Counted from the first letter of the stretch, positions 1 to 12,814 are shown. The stretch: 64,000 nt of DNA from Populus alba (GCF_005239225.2 NC_133297.1:14310147-14374146), one strand, 5' to 3'. The notes: generated by a model not told the origin, from the sequence alone. Made by a program: numbers and translations.

Positions 1-557
1 CGACACACTTGAGTTCAACCACATGCTTAGCCCAAGTTAACATGGGCCTAGTAAGCTGTCATACCTAAAATACTTGAGTTCATCTAGTCATCATGAGAAA
101 GAGGTTAGCATTTGAATTTTATGGACTTGATCCATGATTGACATATTGTCAATAATCTCATACTTCAAAAATTTTAAAACAAGAAAATGTTTAGAACCTG
201 TTTTTCCTGCTTTTAGTGTGTCTTCAAGGCAATCCAAATTTCTTTTGGCGACTTTAATTTGAAGAAGATGTCATAAAGTCAACTAATCAGAGTATTTAGA
301 ATATGCCATCGACAAAGTACTTCATCTTTTTCATGTTTTAGTCTTTCAGTCTTAACAGTAGCAGATTCATTTTCTTGTGGTTCAAGTAGTGCATGCAGAT
401 TCGGGTCAAGAATGTAGTAAATCTTTGAAGTAAACAGGAACACCATCTTGTCCATCAACCTTGTGTAATTCGTACCATCAAAATGATCTAGTTGAATTTT
501 GACATCCTTAGCAACCCTGATATTGTAATTCATATTTGTCTCCATCAGATTAAACAT
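1..557 (-). mobile_element. Decayed Ty1/copia gag fragment (UBN2-like)
   Basis: The minus strand at 279-557 encodes a 92-residue open stretch containing LDHFDGTNYTR, YYILDPNL and LCRWHILNTL, which are hallmarks of the N-terminal gag region of plant Ty1/copia elements (UBN2/DUF4219 family). Reading on towards base 1, the sequence still resembles gag (KSPKEIWIAL) but stops and frame changes interrupt it. No protease, integrase or reverse transcriptase is visible, and the element runs off the window start. It is a dead retrotransposon piece, not a host gene. Family assignment is by motif recall only. Confidence 0.7.
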
Positions 558-3100
558 CTTAAAATTGTAAGAAATATTTAAGATGGAAACAAATATGAAG
601 TTGGCGTGAAAATATTGTCTTTAAAGTGTTTATTTGTCTCACACAGAGACAACATCTCTAGGATACAACTAAGCCCTTTAAACCTCTAAAATACTAAGAA
701 GATAAGACCAAAAAAAAATATACTTTTTATTGTGTTTAATTAGTTTTCTGTGTAGTAACAGGTTTTTATAGACTTAAAACAATATGACTTTTCATGGAAC
801 TATATGATTGTTCATGAAACAGTATGATTATTCATGAAACATTATGATTATTCATTCAGTTTTATCTCAACAGTCACAAATTAATCTCATTGACATATTA
901 AGTTCCAAGTGTCATCTTTTGATATTATAAATATCTATATAATAACATTAAAAAACCCATTAAAAGAGTCCTTCCACCATGATTTAATTTACTACACAAT
1001 AGAAACACTCATACTTATATACATTAGGAGGGAGTGTTTTTTTCCAATATAAAATATGTATCTTTTCTTTCTTTACTCATTTACAAACTACACCATATGT
1101 CAAGCTAGCTAAGGAAAATGCTCTCGTAGTATACAATAACTACCTTGCTTTGCTTACTGTTCATGCTAGCAAACATTTTCTCGTGATATGAACATTGAAT
1201 GAGGGATGTTGGACAAACATGTTCACTGCTGGGACTATTTCATACGGATGCAAAGGAATTTTCATTTACCAACAGAGCCTAGGATAGAAATGGGACCAGG
1301 AATATAAGGAAGCCGAAGCACTTTCCTTAGCTGAAGAAAGAATCACGAGGCAAAATCAAGAACATATCAAAGGGAAGATTTCATGCAATCTTCGCCTTCA
1401 AATCCTGATCATGATTGATTCTCATGCAAAATAAGAGTCCACGTTTTCATTATGTACTGCTGTCTTGGGAGGTTAAATTGTATTTTTCATGCCTTAATCT
1501 TCTCCCACAAATCAAGCAAAAAGATATTAGTGGCTAGCACCTTACCCAATTTCAAGCCTAGGTTCATCCCAATCTTCAAGAGTCGATTCTGCAAGATTGA
1601 TAACATTTTGGAAGGAAATTCAAAATTGGTCTGTTGTTGGCTGGTTGATAAATAAACAAGGGAGGGGGCTCTATAAAGAAAAAAAAAAGGAAAAACGAAG
1701 GGGGAGCAGAAATGAAAACACACAAAGGCAAGGAGTGAGATGAAGAGAGACGGTGAGTAGAGAAAAGGAAGGAAAATAAAAAAGGGAACAGGACAGTGAG
1801 ACACAAAAGGGGGAAGAAAAGGAAAAAAGAGAGGGAGATACAGAGAGAGTGACGGAGGCAGACTAAAGAAAAGGGAATAGAGGTGGTGACATCTTTTTAA
1901 GAATTTGTAGCATTGGTCTTTTGTCAAACCAAGAAGTTTCTGCTCTTCAATACCAGGTATGACGCTTTTTACTTGTTTCAGCTTATGTTCTTGTTATGCA
2001 CTGTTGATTCAAGAATTTACTGTTTGCTAGTGGTATTGAATAATGTTGAAAGCTACTTAATAAAGTATCATTACAGTAGGAACATAGAAAACACTAGACT
2101 TTCGTAAGCTCACCTGTAACAAAAAAAAAAAAAAAAAAAAACAGATCCCTTGTAGATACTGAATGCTACAAAAGGAAACAACAATTGTCCAGTGTTTGAA
2201 TGTAAATGTAGGTAATGGAAAAATAAGGAACTGTAAGGGGCTATGATTCGTGAACTTGGGGGTGTCTTGAATAAAGATTTGCGATTGTGAAGCAAGATTC
2301 AATTTTTAGTTCTGCGTGGAACAAGGATTTGACAATTTTTCTCCTCTAGGATTGTTAGTCTTGTAATCTCCGTTTGCCTAGAAACATAAGAGGGAGTAAC
2401 AAGCAAAAAAAAAAAAAAAAATTGATGGGGTCAACCGTTTTGTACTTCATGAATGCAAGATGAATATTTCATTCGGAGACTTATGGTTTCTTGCAAATAT
2501 TCTCATACCTGCAAAAGAGAAAAACATAATAGGTAGTGAGGAAAAAGCCTTGGGTGGTTACTGTTTTTCATTTCCACCATAATAAGAAAAAATAAAAAAT
2601 ATATAATAAATTCTCATCCTTTGAACTTGCACGGCCAAGTCTTAAAAAAAAAAAAAAAAACATTATTTTTGCATTTTTTTTATCATTGTACAAAAAAGTA
2701 AATATTTTTAAGCATACAATTTAATAATTTAGGTCGGGTCAACGTGATCTCATTAAAGTCTATAGAATAATAATGATGACAATCAGGTCCATTTTTAAAC
2801 TAATCAAAATTAGTGGGTTTAAAACTTAATTTAATATTTTTGTTTTACATCCTTACATATCCAATACCCACTACATGTCTTTTTTGAAAGGACCGCTGTC
2901 TAGATTTTAAAATCAAATATGAATTACACTTATTTTTAGCAATCTCGAAGGAAATTCCTTCTTAGAACTTAATGTCAAGATCTTTAACAAGTCTTCTATT
3001 TTAGGGATCAATGTCAATTTTTTCCCAAGATAACTAGAAAATTAAAAAAAAAAGGCTAAAAATAATTAAGATGGCAATCAAAAAGACATATTTAAGATAA
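558..3100. other. Intergenic DNA, no gene seen
   Basis: AT-rich non-coding sequence. It contains a G/A-rich tract at about 1660-1890, whose complement gives low-complexity Phe/Ser/Pro ORFs, and poly(A) runs near 2121, 2406 and 2645. No spliced gene could be built. The segment next to 557 could hold the leader or LTR of the adjacent copia fragment, but no LTR pair was found. Confidence 0.4.
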
Positions 3101-3119
3101 AAACACATAGTAAAGGTAA

Positions 3120-3310
3120 CCTTTCATAATAAAGAATGTTGTAAGGGTGACATCGTTCTTCCTTTAAGCATAACTAACCCCTTTACTGAATCTCTGAAAC
3201 TAGTATTGACTCTTAAGATCCCTGGTTTCCTTTAATTATTAGGTAGCGACTCCTAACTTTCCATGATGCATATTTTTAGCCCCCGTCGCGACATCTACCG
3301 AGGTGCGACA
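3120..3310. mobile_element. Gypsy-type leader or LTR remnant, copy 1
   Basis: The stretch containing TGACTCTTAAGATCCC and GGTAGCGACTCC resembles the segment at 5030-5240, which has GGTTGCAACTCC in the matching place. Such blocks with a GCGACTCC core sit beside LTRs of plant Ty3/gypsy elements. It is strongly decayed with no coding capacity. Assignment is by similarity within this window plus recall of the family. Confidence 0.35.
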
Positions 3311-3609
3311 TCACATCTTTTACCACCACCCCTATTATAGATCTTCACCACCACCTAAAGCTTGACCTCCTTCACACTACTACACCCCCCCTCCCCCATC
3401 AACAACCTTTACTTTCTCATCTTCCCCAAATTTCATCATCCACCTACAACATTAAGCATCCAATAGATTTAACCACAATCATCTTCATACTTCCAGCCAT
3501 GACTACAACAATCTTCCTTTTAATTTATCTAGCCAACAATAACCACCATTTAACTAAGTAGTAGCTATCAAAGTTGGACAATAGCAGTATCTCTCAAACT
3601 TGAAACTTT

Positions 3610-4250
3610 AAAGGAGTTAAGCTCCCTCTACAAGCATTCATTTTATGCTTTGCAAGCATAGAATCAAAGAGGGAACATATTAGTTTCATACTTGATAGGA
3701 TTTTTCCCCAGAAGCAGTCGCAACAATACACAACAGTAGAAGGAAAAGACATGGTTGGACTGAAAAATAGAAAGAAAACTGAAAATCCAACAGAGCAGAG
3801 CTCCCTCTATAAGCATCTATTTTCTACTTTGCAAGTGGAGGATCGAAGAGGGAACAAATTAGTTTGAGACTTGATAAGATTTTTTCCTAGAAAGAGCCAC
3901 AACAATACATAAAAGATAAAGGAAAAGACATACCTAGATTGAAATACAGGAAGAAGATTGAGATTTCAACAGAGTAGAGCTCTTTCTACATGCATCCATT
4001 TTCTTATTTGTAATTAGGGAATCAAAAAGGGAAAAATATTAGTTTATGACCTAATAAGATCTTGCCCTAGAAGCAGCCATGTCAATAAATAGTAATAGAA
4101 GAAAAGGACAAACCTGGACTGAAAAACAGAAAGAAGACTGAAATTTTAATGGAGTAGAGCTCTCCCTACAAGTGTTTGTTTGTTACACTATCAGTGAAGA
4201 ATCAAAGAGAAGATATATAAGTTTTAGATTCACTAGGTGCTTCTCCTCCA
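3610..4250 (+). repeat. Imperfect tandem repeat, about 179-bp unit, 3.5 copies
   Basis: The anchor GCTCCCTCTA and its variants recur at 3621, 3800, 3979 and 4159, giving spacings of 179, 179 and 180 bases. Each unit carries in the same order a variant of the anchor, an ATCRAAGAGGG block, TTAGTTT, a GATAAGAT block, an AGAAGCAG block and a GGAAAAGACA block. Copies are perhaps 75-85% alike by eye. The unit has no open reading frame kept across copies. Confidence 0.85.
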
Positions 4251-4259
4251 GTAATGATA

Positions 4260-5020
4260 TTGCATGATTCCACGTGCTGGTAGCGATAGTGTCGCGCAGT
4301 TCCATGAACTACAAGGATTACCTCGGTTCTAGTAACTTATCTAGTTTGTTCCAATAGTCCCTAGACAACCACAACAACCTTGAAAGGTTGGTTCCTAACC
4401 CTAAACTATTTTTTGATAAATTGTTAGTTTTTTTAGACTAAATATTAATTATGTTTGGTTTTGGGACTGTTTGATGATGATTTGTTATGATGCATGTTTG
4501 ATTGTGGATGATGATAAGTTTTCTTTTTTTAATATGAATGAGTTGTTAGGAAAATAATTATCAATTTTTTTTTATTTTATTATGGCCAAGTTTCTAAAAA
4601 AATTCATATTTGTATTTTAATAAAAAAAAAATGAAAGACAAGAAAAGGACCAAAAAATAGTTTACATGATTTAACATCTTTTTAAAATATCAAAGATTTA
4701 AGAAAATTAGTTTTATATTTTTGCATACCTTGTGGATTTAATAACATGTTTATTAAAGTTATGAGAACTTGGCCTATATTTAAAAAACATCAAAAATTTA
4801 TTTTAGTTCTTTTAATTCCCAAGATTATGAACTTATATGTATGATGTTTTCTCGATATTAAAAAGGTAGTTTATTTTTATTTTTATATTTTTAGCATTAG
4901 AATGGTTAGGTTTGACTTATAAAGCAATGGTTCACTTTATTGGTGTGGACCGACTTTTGAACTATAGGCAAACCAATAGATAGAAAAACACAACTTAACA
5001 AAAATCAGACTAAACAAACA
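4260..5020. other. Intergenic DNA, nothing recognised
   Basis: AT-rich sequence between the tandem repeat and the gypsy remnant. No ORF or splice-supported exon was seen. Confidence 0.4.
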
Positions 5021-5027
5021 ATACATT

Positions 5028-5250
5028 TTACCTTAGGGGTGATACGTCCTCTCTATACACAATCAGTCTCCTTATCCAAACTCTGAGACTAGTTCGGGTT
5101 CTTAATGACCGAAATACTAGGTTGCAACTCCAAACCTTTTTAACTGAGAAAGGACAATAATTTCTTGTTCTTTCACCCACATCCCGATGATCCTGATTCG
5201 GGTGGACGTTTGTTGCAACTTTGTTGGTTTGTACATTAATATACATCTTT
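5028..5250. mobile_element. Gypsy-type leader or LTR remnant, copy 2
   Basis: Contains a run resembling CCGAAATACTAGGTTGCAAC and CCCGATGATCCTGATTCGG. The second half (GAGAAAGGACAATAATTTC onward) aligns by eye with 11190-11280, and the first half with 3120-3310. A gypsy gag remnant lies on the plus strand about 800 bases downstream, so this may be the 5' part of the same dead element. Confidence 0.4.
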
Positions 5251-6009
5251 TTATCCTTTAAATTATTTATTGCTTATTAGTTTGTGCATTTTTATTATCA
5301 ACATGCATTCTTTTTACACTTAAATATCTTATATTGTGCATGCATTTTGAATATAGATTAATACCTCATGCATCACTTGCTTTAATTTTTTTTAAAAAAA
5401 AAAACACACAAGCTTCTAAGTTAGGTGGGGGATTAGTGGTTTTCTCTATGACTATAGGTTAGGGTTCAGGTGCATGAAACACTTAACTTGTATTTGAGTG
5501 TCTGCTTAATAATTGTGGGCATATATATCTTAATCATTCCTTGCAACGCTCTCATATTGTAAGAAAATTGTCACTGGATAGATCTGAAACCCTTCGAGAC
5601 CAAGTGAAAACTTACCCATGTTCACTTAAGGAATATAACCTATCCTTCAAATGTATGTGACATCTATAAATTGCATGAAGGAAAACTCCACATTGAGCAT
5701 CCTAAATTCTAGGGCTTTTAGGTGCCAAATGGTCATCACATAAATTCTACGAGAGTTTGGATTAGTACAAATTAACTAAGATGAATATAAATTCCCTTGT
5801 CAATGTAATAAAACACTAGATGATAACCATTTTCACCCTTTGAAGGACAAAACTGCATTTAATTTACCTTTTTTTTTTCACAAGCATGTCATATTTATTG
5901 GTTTTTGCAACATCGCACGTCTTTTATTTGTAGAAAAAAATATAAGCCTGCCAAGATCTATAAGAAGCAAATGAGGGACATAAAAAGAACTCAGATTGGA
6001 CAAAGTCAA

Positions 6010-6720
6010 ATCAATTCCTTAAAGGTTGAAATTACCCAAATAACAAGTGCAAGTTGGTATCTTTGAATTGAAAAAATGATTGAGAGCTATTGAAAGGGAA
6101 GTTTTGCATGGTCTCTGTGATGCTATTGAGATGTGTCTAGTGCTTGATGTCGTCATTACTAAGGACTTGAAGGTGTCCTAATTCGACAAGTTCATTGGAT
6201 ATCAATGTCCTATAATTCATCTATGGTTTTATTGCATTAAAATGGTTGAGGTAATACATGATGAAAAGTTATTGATACATTACTTCCATGAAAGTTTGGG
6301 TGGACTTGTTCTACATTAGTCTATAGGCCTTGGTAGAAACTAAATCAAAAGGTGGAGTGATTTTATCACAACTTTTACTAAATGGTACAAGTTAAACCTA
6401 GAATTGGCCCCTAATGAATGTCCTTTCAAGAAATGGAGAAAAGTGTCGATGAAATTATTAAAAAATATGCTCAAAGATAGCAAGGACATGTTGTTTAAGT
6501 TAACCCTTCTCTGATAAAAAAATAAATAAATGATCTTCATATTTATGAATACTTTCAAAGCTTCTTATTTTAGATATATGGTTTACAATACCTCAAAACA
6601 ACTCTTAGATATGTTGGTTATAGCTGAAAAAATTGAGAAATCTATAAAAGAATGAAAGATCCAAGATATAAGGATACCATTAACATTTGTTGAAGAGAAG
6701 GCAATTAATATAAACTCACA
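6010..6720 (+). mobile_element. Decayed Ty3/gypsy gag fragment
   Basis: Joined plus-strand reading frames give a gag-like order: an ELAP-type block at about 6400, then MIFIFMNTFKASYF and QLLDMLVIAEKIEKSIKE at about 6530-6650. These match the general pattern of the gypsy retrotransposon gag domain (an F-x-NTL-type core followed by a VIAGE-IE-type helix). Stops and frameshifts break it several times. No polymerase domains follow. It is a dead fragment. Confidence 0.6.
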
Positions 6721-7188
6721 CATCAATAACATTCATAAACATGGCCCACAACCTTGGTCACATTATCTAAATTTTTCTAAAAAACCTTTCTATCGCAAAA
6801 ATCAAACATCATCACTAGCTCTGTTTCAGCACGAGCACCGCCTCAAAACACATAAGGTTTAAGTTGTAAGGGGAAACATTGTGAACAATCTTGTTTTTTG
6901 GTCTCTCTCTTTAACATTTTCCAACACCTTGTAAACTCCTATTTGATAGCACCCCAACCCCATGAACACATCCACCATCTTTCCCTAAATGGTGCAATAA
7001 AAAAAAAAATATGAGTATAACCCAAGAACAATAGGTCATTACATTGGACATTGTGAAAGGTTCAAGATGCAAGTTAACAACATGATTCAAAATGGGTGGT
7101 TGTTTTTTAGGAGAAAATGGTGAATATAGCTTAGTCACAAGAGTTTTGGGGATTGCTGAATAAGGCAACCCAAGTATGAAGAGATTTA

Positions 7189-7961
7189 GGCCTCGTTTGT
7201 TCGCTGAAAAGTATCCTTTTGGAAAGTGGTTTCCTTAAAAAATGGATTTCTGGAAAGTGAATTATTTTTCAATGTTTGGTAATGTCATAGAAAATGTATT
7301 AGAAAACACTTTTTAATGTTTTATTTATTTTATTTTATTAAAATAATGAGGAAACAAATCTTACAAATTAAAAAATTGAATAAGAATGTAATTGGAAAAA
7401 AATCTAATTTCATAAATTATCTCAAATAAAATAAATAACAATCAAAATAATAGAGATAAAATCTAATAGATAAAAAAGTTACAAATGAAATTAAAAAAAA
7501 TTACAATTTCATAAATTATTTCAAATAAAATAAAAAAACATTTAAAAGAATGAGAACCAAATCTGATAAATAAAAAATTTTAATTAAAAATGATAAGAGA
7601 AAAGCAAATAACAATCATAAAGATAAGAACTAAAGTTGATATAAAATCAAAATTAAATCAAATTCTAAGGGATGAAATTGAAGAAAAAAAAGATTCAAAA
7701 CAAAATATATCGCAATTAAAAGTTTGAAAATAAAATTTGATATAATAATCAAATAACATGATTTTTCTAATTTTTTTCACAACTTCTGGAAAGTGTTTTC
7801 CACCCAAAATAAAAGGAAAACACTTTTTCTAAAAACCAAGCCAATTTTTTATTTGACTGGAAAGTATTTGTTGTTGACCAACTTTTATAATGACAATTAA
7901 ATATAGAAAAGTTTGAAAAGTGATTTTTAAAAAACCACTTTTCATGAAAAACAAACGAGGC
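7189..7961. mobile_element. Non-autonomous TIR DNA element, copy A (MITE-like)
   Basis: The left end GCCTCGTTTGTT (7190-7201) is the exact inverse of AACAAACGAGGC (7950-7961). The inverted similarity continues inwards through paired blocks such as GGAAAGTG and CACTTTTC. The interior is AT-rich with no transposase. A clear target-site duplication was not found; the flanks read TTAG and ACTAA. A related copy in the opposite orientation lies at about 39430-40241. Superfamily (hAT or Harbinger) cannot be settled by eye. Confidence 0.75.
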
Positions 7962-9467
7962 ACTAACTATGCATAGAACAAGCAATTAATTTCATAAGAG
8001 GATGGGTGAAAATGTGCAATTTAGCTTTTGATGAAGTAAACAAAAGAACTCATGACTGTCAAAAGATGGATGTAGAAACTTTATAAATGTGGCTACGTTA
8101 TTCATTTAAAACTTTGTCAATTTTGGAATGGGATTGCATCTTTCAATAAAGAGAGTCTTTTTCTATGTCTTATTATTGTTATAAAATCAAGATATGTTGT
8201 TGTGAAAGTAATACTTAGCATTTTATTGTTGTCTATGATTGAATAAACATCATGCAAAATGCTAAAAGGGTAACCCTTTTGAAACTCATAAAATTGATTC
8301 TCATGGCTGATCTCATGGTTTTATTCAAAATATTTTAACCATATCAGTTTTGTAAAGAACCTATTTGCCAAAATAATCTTGAAAAATTGAATTTACTTTT
8401 TTATTTCAAAAATAATTCAATGTTTGATTAAAACAGTGTTTAGACACCTTTTTTGTAAGATGGCAAACAAATCATTCAAGCAATTCTCATTTTAAGATGA
8501 CAACAATTTTGAACCAAGACAAAAAAATAAACATCTAATGTCTCTTAGGCCATATTTTAGCAGTATACATAATCGTATCTAGTTTTATTTGCTAGTCTTT
8601 GATTCATAAAAACAAAAGTTTTATGCAAAAGTTTTAAACCATTACACTAAATGAGGACAAAATTTATCGATTCTATTTACATGTGCTTGCAATGGTGAAA
8701 GACCAAATTTTTATCCCCTCGTGCTCTAAAAAATATATCTTATGTGGTCCCCATTTGAGCTTAAATAAGTTTTTTTTTAAGAACCATGACTAGGATCACA
8801 ACTCACACTGAGACGCAAACAAAAATTCAAAGATCAAAGACTGAGGGGGTTGTGAAAAAGCCAAAAAGTCCAAGAAATTCTACATGTTGTGGGGCTTGCT
8901 CAAATGAAAGACAAATATGACCAAGTCAAAGTCAAAACAAAATGAGGAAGCCCCACCAAAGCAAACAAAAAGGGCAAATCAAAGAAACACAACGAAGTAA
9001 TAATAATAATAAAAAAAAAAGATAATATGACAGTGATCCTAAGTCTTTAAGAACCTTGAAACACTATTTGAGCCTACAAATCCCTTTCTTTCATAGTCAA
9101 AAGCCATAGCAAGCTTTACATGCCTTTTAGAAACCCTTTTCTAATTAAGTAAACAAGTAACTTGGACTAATAAATGAGGTTCTAAAAAATTGTGAAAGAA
9201 ATTTCCTACAAGAATTATGACATTGCAAACAAAGCTACTCATTATTATTTATGCTAATAAAATAAATGCTAAAAATGAGATAAAAAAATTTTCTTAAACA
9301 AAAACTCGAGTCTCTTGCTTTGATGCCCATAAAAACAGAAAATCACTTCTTCATATACCTTCACCAATTTTAATATTACCAGGATAAAAAATCAAATTAT
9401 CCTTTTTCTAAATATTAAACCGACTAGGAATTACAAGAAATGCAAAACAATTTTGTTTTAAGCTTAA
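7962..9467. other. Intergenic DNA with probable retrotransposon debris
   Basis: No intact coding sequence. The stretch around 8690-9030 (A-rich, with Lys-rich broken frames) looks like the degraded internal region of an LTR retrotransposon, but no domain could be named. Confidence 0.3.
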
Positions 9468-10339
9468 GGGTGTGTTTAGTATTGCGGTAGCTGTTGTGGT
9501 TGTGGTTTGAAAAAAAAATTGTTTTATAAAAAGTACTTTTAATTGAGGTTGGTTTGAAAAAATAAGTGTTTGGTTAAAAATATGATTGAAATTGAGGTTG
9601 ACGAAAAAAGTAGTTTAATGTGTTTGGTTAAGAATGCTTTTGAAATTGAGGTTATAAAATAAGTTTAAAAAATATATATTAATATTGATAATTTTAAATT
9701 TAAATATTGTAGAATTAATTACTCCTATTACATCATGAAATAAATAATACTTTATATATAAAATGTTATTTATTATTCTATTAAACTATTTATAATTCCA
9801 TTACGTACAAAATTCATTTGATAAGGACTATAGGTTCCATGATTTTTTGAGCGTGCAACAAAATCAAGTAAAATATCATCAGAAACAAAATTAGAATTGC
9901 GATCAAGTTTCATAAATGATACGTCATCGTGCGATGTTCTTTTAAATTATGTAGTGTTATTAAATAATATTAAACATTAGTTTTTTGAGTAAAACATAAT
10001 TTTAAAAAAAATTAATTTTTTTTTACCGAATCGGACGCGGTCTAATGAATTCTGCTCACGTGAATAGTGGAAAAAATTCACCCGAAACTGTTCACGTGAA
10101 CAGTGCCAGGTGAATGCTTCTCGCATTGCAGGTGAATTTAATTCACTTGGCATGGGCACTGTTATGAACAGTGCCCAAGTAAATAAAGAGAAGCAGCTCC
10201 CAGCTGCTTTTGCAAAACCCCGGTTTGATGGGAAAAATTATGGGGCCCACCAAATAAAAAACCATTTTTCTTATGTTACCAAACACTTAGTTTACGCGGT
10301 TAGCTTTAAAAGCAAAAGTTACCACGTAAACAAACACCC
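9468..10339. mobile_element. TIR element with GTTCACGTGAAC palindromes
   Basis: The left end GGGTGTGTTTAGTATTGCGG (9468) and the right end, whose inverse reads GGGTGTTTGTTTACGTGG (ending at 10339), form an imperfect terminal inverted repeat. Near the right end sit a perfect 18-bp palindrome at 10087-10104 (centre CACGTG) and a hairpin with 10-bp arms at 10154-10163 and 10167-10176. No transposase is encoded; the 85-residue ORF inside is chance. Element edges are good to a few bases; no target duplication was resolved. Confidence 0.65.
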
Positions 10340-11180
10340 ACTAAATCGGATAAATTTCTATCTTTAAAAATGCAAAATTTCATTTAAGTCATGGATAGCC
10401 CAGATTTGAGCTAACACTTCTTTCTCAACTTTTGCCTTGTCAATTCTCAACCAAAAACACATAAAAACTGCATCCTAACATTGAATGGCATGTATTGGGG
10501 TTATCATCAAAGAAACACTTTTAAAAATTATATCTCCTGATGTATTTACAACAATAAGACTAGAATACATACAATCTTTGAAATTTCATGATTTGTATCC
10601 AAAATAAGAAAAAACAATTTAAAAATCATTGACTGAGTTTTTAAAGTTCTTAGCAAGATTGACATTTTTTATAAGTCGTCTTTGGAAAATTGAGTAGCTA
10701 GTGGAGGCAATGTTTTATACTTTATAAGGAGTAATGGACAATATCTACATCAGCTGAGGACAATGTTGCTCAAAAGCAATCTATGATAGTGAATTATTTG
10801 ATGAATTTTAAAAGCAATTCTGAGTAACGTTACACTTAGAAGGCATCTTCATGGCTAAAAGTCCAGCTTGTCCTTTAAAGGATGGTTATGATGCATAAAA
10901 AATGTTATCACATGAATGCATTAGTTAGGAGCGATTTACAACAATAATTGATAATAAACGATTTGATAAACTCTTTCAGAGAAATGAGAACAATGGAGCT
11001 CTGCTTCTCCACCAAAATAAAATGAGTGGGTAATAGTTCAAGCATAAAAAAATTAAGGGGCATCATCTAATTAGAGGACAACATCATAACTAAGGAAGTT
11101 TGTCACTTCTTAAAAAATAGTTAATTGAGCAGAGCTTCATTTATCACTTAAAGACCCAAGCTTTTTAAAAAATAATTTGT
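10340..11180. other. Intergenic DNA, nothing recognised
   Basis: No gene-like structure. Composition and short broken frames resemble the neighbouring retrotransposon debris. Confidence 0.3.
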
Positions 11181-11189
11181 TATTTTTTT

Positions 11190-11290
11190 AATTGATAAAG
11201 GACAAGAATTTTTTATTCTTTCCACCTACAACTCGATGATCGTGATCTAGAAAGATGTTCATCACGACTCTGCACGCATACAATAATTTT
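11190..11290. mobile_element. Gypsy-type remnant, copy 3
   Basis: The stretch with GATAAAGGACAAGAATTTTT, CTCGATGATCGTGATC and ATGTTCATCACGACTC aligns by eye with 5140-5230. It is short and non-coding. Confidence 0.4.
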
Positions 11291-11399
11291 TAAAACAACT
11301 CAATAATGAAGATTTGAAGTTGTTACTTGTAAATCTCGATCTCAAATAGTAGGAAAGATGGGATAAGATAGAATCTAGATTGGGAGAAAGATATTCTTT

Positions 11400-12150
11400 A
11401 TTGTTTAACTCGAGATTATTGAACCTTTAAAAAAGAAAAAAAGTTATATATAAGGGTGATTATAATCTTAAATTAAGCATGATATTATAATTTTAAAATA
11501 CATGTCCCAAGCGTTTATATTCCAAACGGTATTGAGAGGGGGGGGGGGGCAAAACGAAGTAAAAAAGGCTTTGTTTCACCATTGTTGTGTAATCTTGTTG
11601 CCAATTGGCAATATCCTTCTCATCTTGCAAGAAAGTTTGAAGTCCCTATCTTTAATCATATGATGAAAATAAAATTTTCATTAATTCTTTACTCTTAATG
11701 CAGGTAGTGCGCTTTTGACTGAATTTAGTTTTAACGTAAAAAAAAAATAAAAATCTACAGGAATACATTGTTTATTTGCGTTTAACAAATATGTGACAAA
11801 CTGGTAATCGTACCAATATTCTCTTCTTTTATATGGTTAAAAAAAACCTTTTTTTATACAGAATCGGGAAATGTACCATATAAATAGACCCGGGCAGCAG
11901 TCAGCAGAGAATATTTGATAAAAATAAAAATAAAAAATGGTGGCTCCTTGCTGGTTCGATGAATAAGAAAATTTAATTTGCAACGGACTCATTCAAGCAG
12001 AACCTGAACACAATGAATTAACATAAATGATGATGACACCCTATAAAAAACATTTTTGAAACATAAAAATAAATAAGTAGACAAATCAAATGTTACCTCA
12101 AGGAGATTTTGACTCTCTAGTAGCTTATTCATTCGTTACAGAACTCCAAG
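11400..12150 (+). repeat. Duplicated segment, copy A (partner at 26440-27740)
   Basis: Long blocks match 26440-27740 in the same orientation and order: a CGAGATTATTGA block, an AAGCATGATATTATAATTTT block, TTTGTTTCACCATTGTTGTG, CCAATTGGCAATATCCTTCT, a CTGAACACAATGAATTAACA block, and CTAGTAGCTTATTCATT. Copy A is shorter, because about 430 bases present in copy B (27200-27690) are missing. A G12 run near 11538 lies in copy A only. Both copies are non-coding. Confidence 0.8.
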
Positions 12151-12814
12151 GAGAGTTGTCTTTTATGAGTGTGTAAGAGAGACAGAGAGATATTGTTGTG
12201 TAGGTACTGTGTTTTCTCTGGGCTTTGTCGTAAACTTTGTTTGGTATCATGTAATTAAGCAAGAGCATCTCATTATAAAGGACAAAAGTTTAGTTATACA
12301 AACTTAATTTGTAAACTCTTCGATCTAATCTACTCTTTTTCTTTAATTTGGAACTGTTGTCTTCTAACCGGAACACTTGCTTTTTCCTTATCCCAATCAA
12401 ATAATTAATATATAGTTCTCATTTGAAATTTCTACCTTCCCTCAACAAATAGAAGATAGAAATATTTTCCACGGGTTACGAAAAAAACAGAGAAAGAGGC
12501 AGGAAGATGGCCAAGGAGGAGATTAAATTATAATGGAATAGATAGGCATCTAGCAAGATAAATATAATAAATAAATAAAGAGAGTTGTGAACATGGCATG
12601 CCCTCATCGTTAGCCCTAATTCCCAGGCATTAATTTCATGTCATGTTTATTTTTATATTATAGTTCGATCATAAATAAATAAAATATATCTATTTTATAC
12701 ATCACAAAGATACAAAACTATATTAGCTTAAGAAAAAAGTTGAAACACAAGTTATTTCAAGAATACTTTTATCGTGATTAAAGAAAAAAAAAACTGTTAT
12801 GTTGTCTACGATTC
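12150..12814. other. Intergenic DNA, no gene seen
   Basis: AT-rich. No exon, RNA gene or clear repeat was found. Confidence 0.35.
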
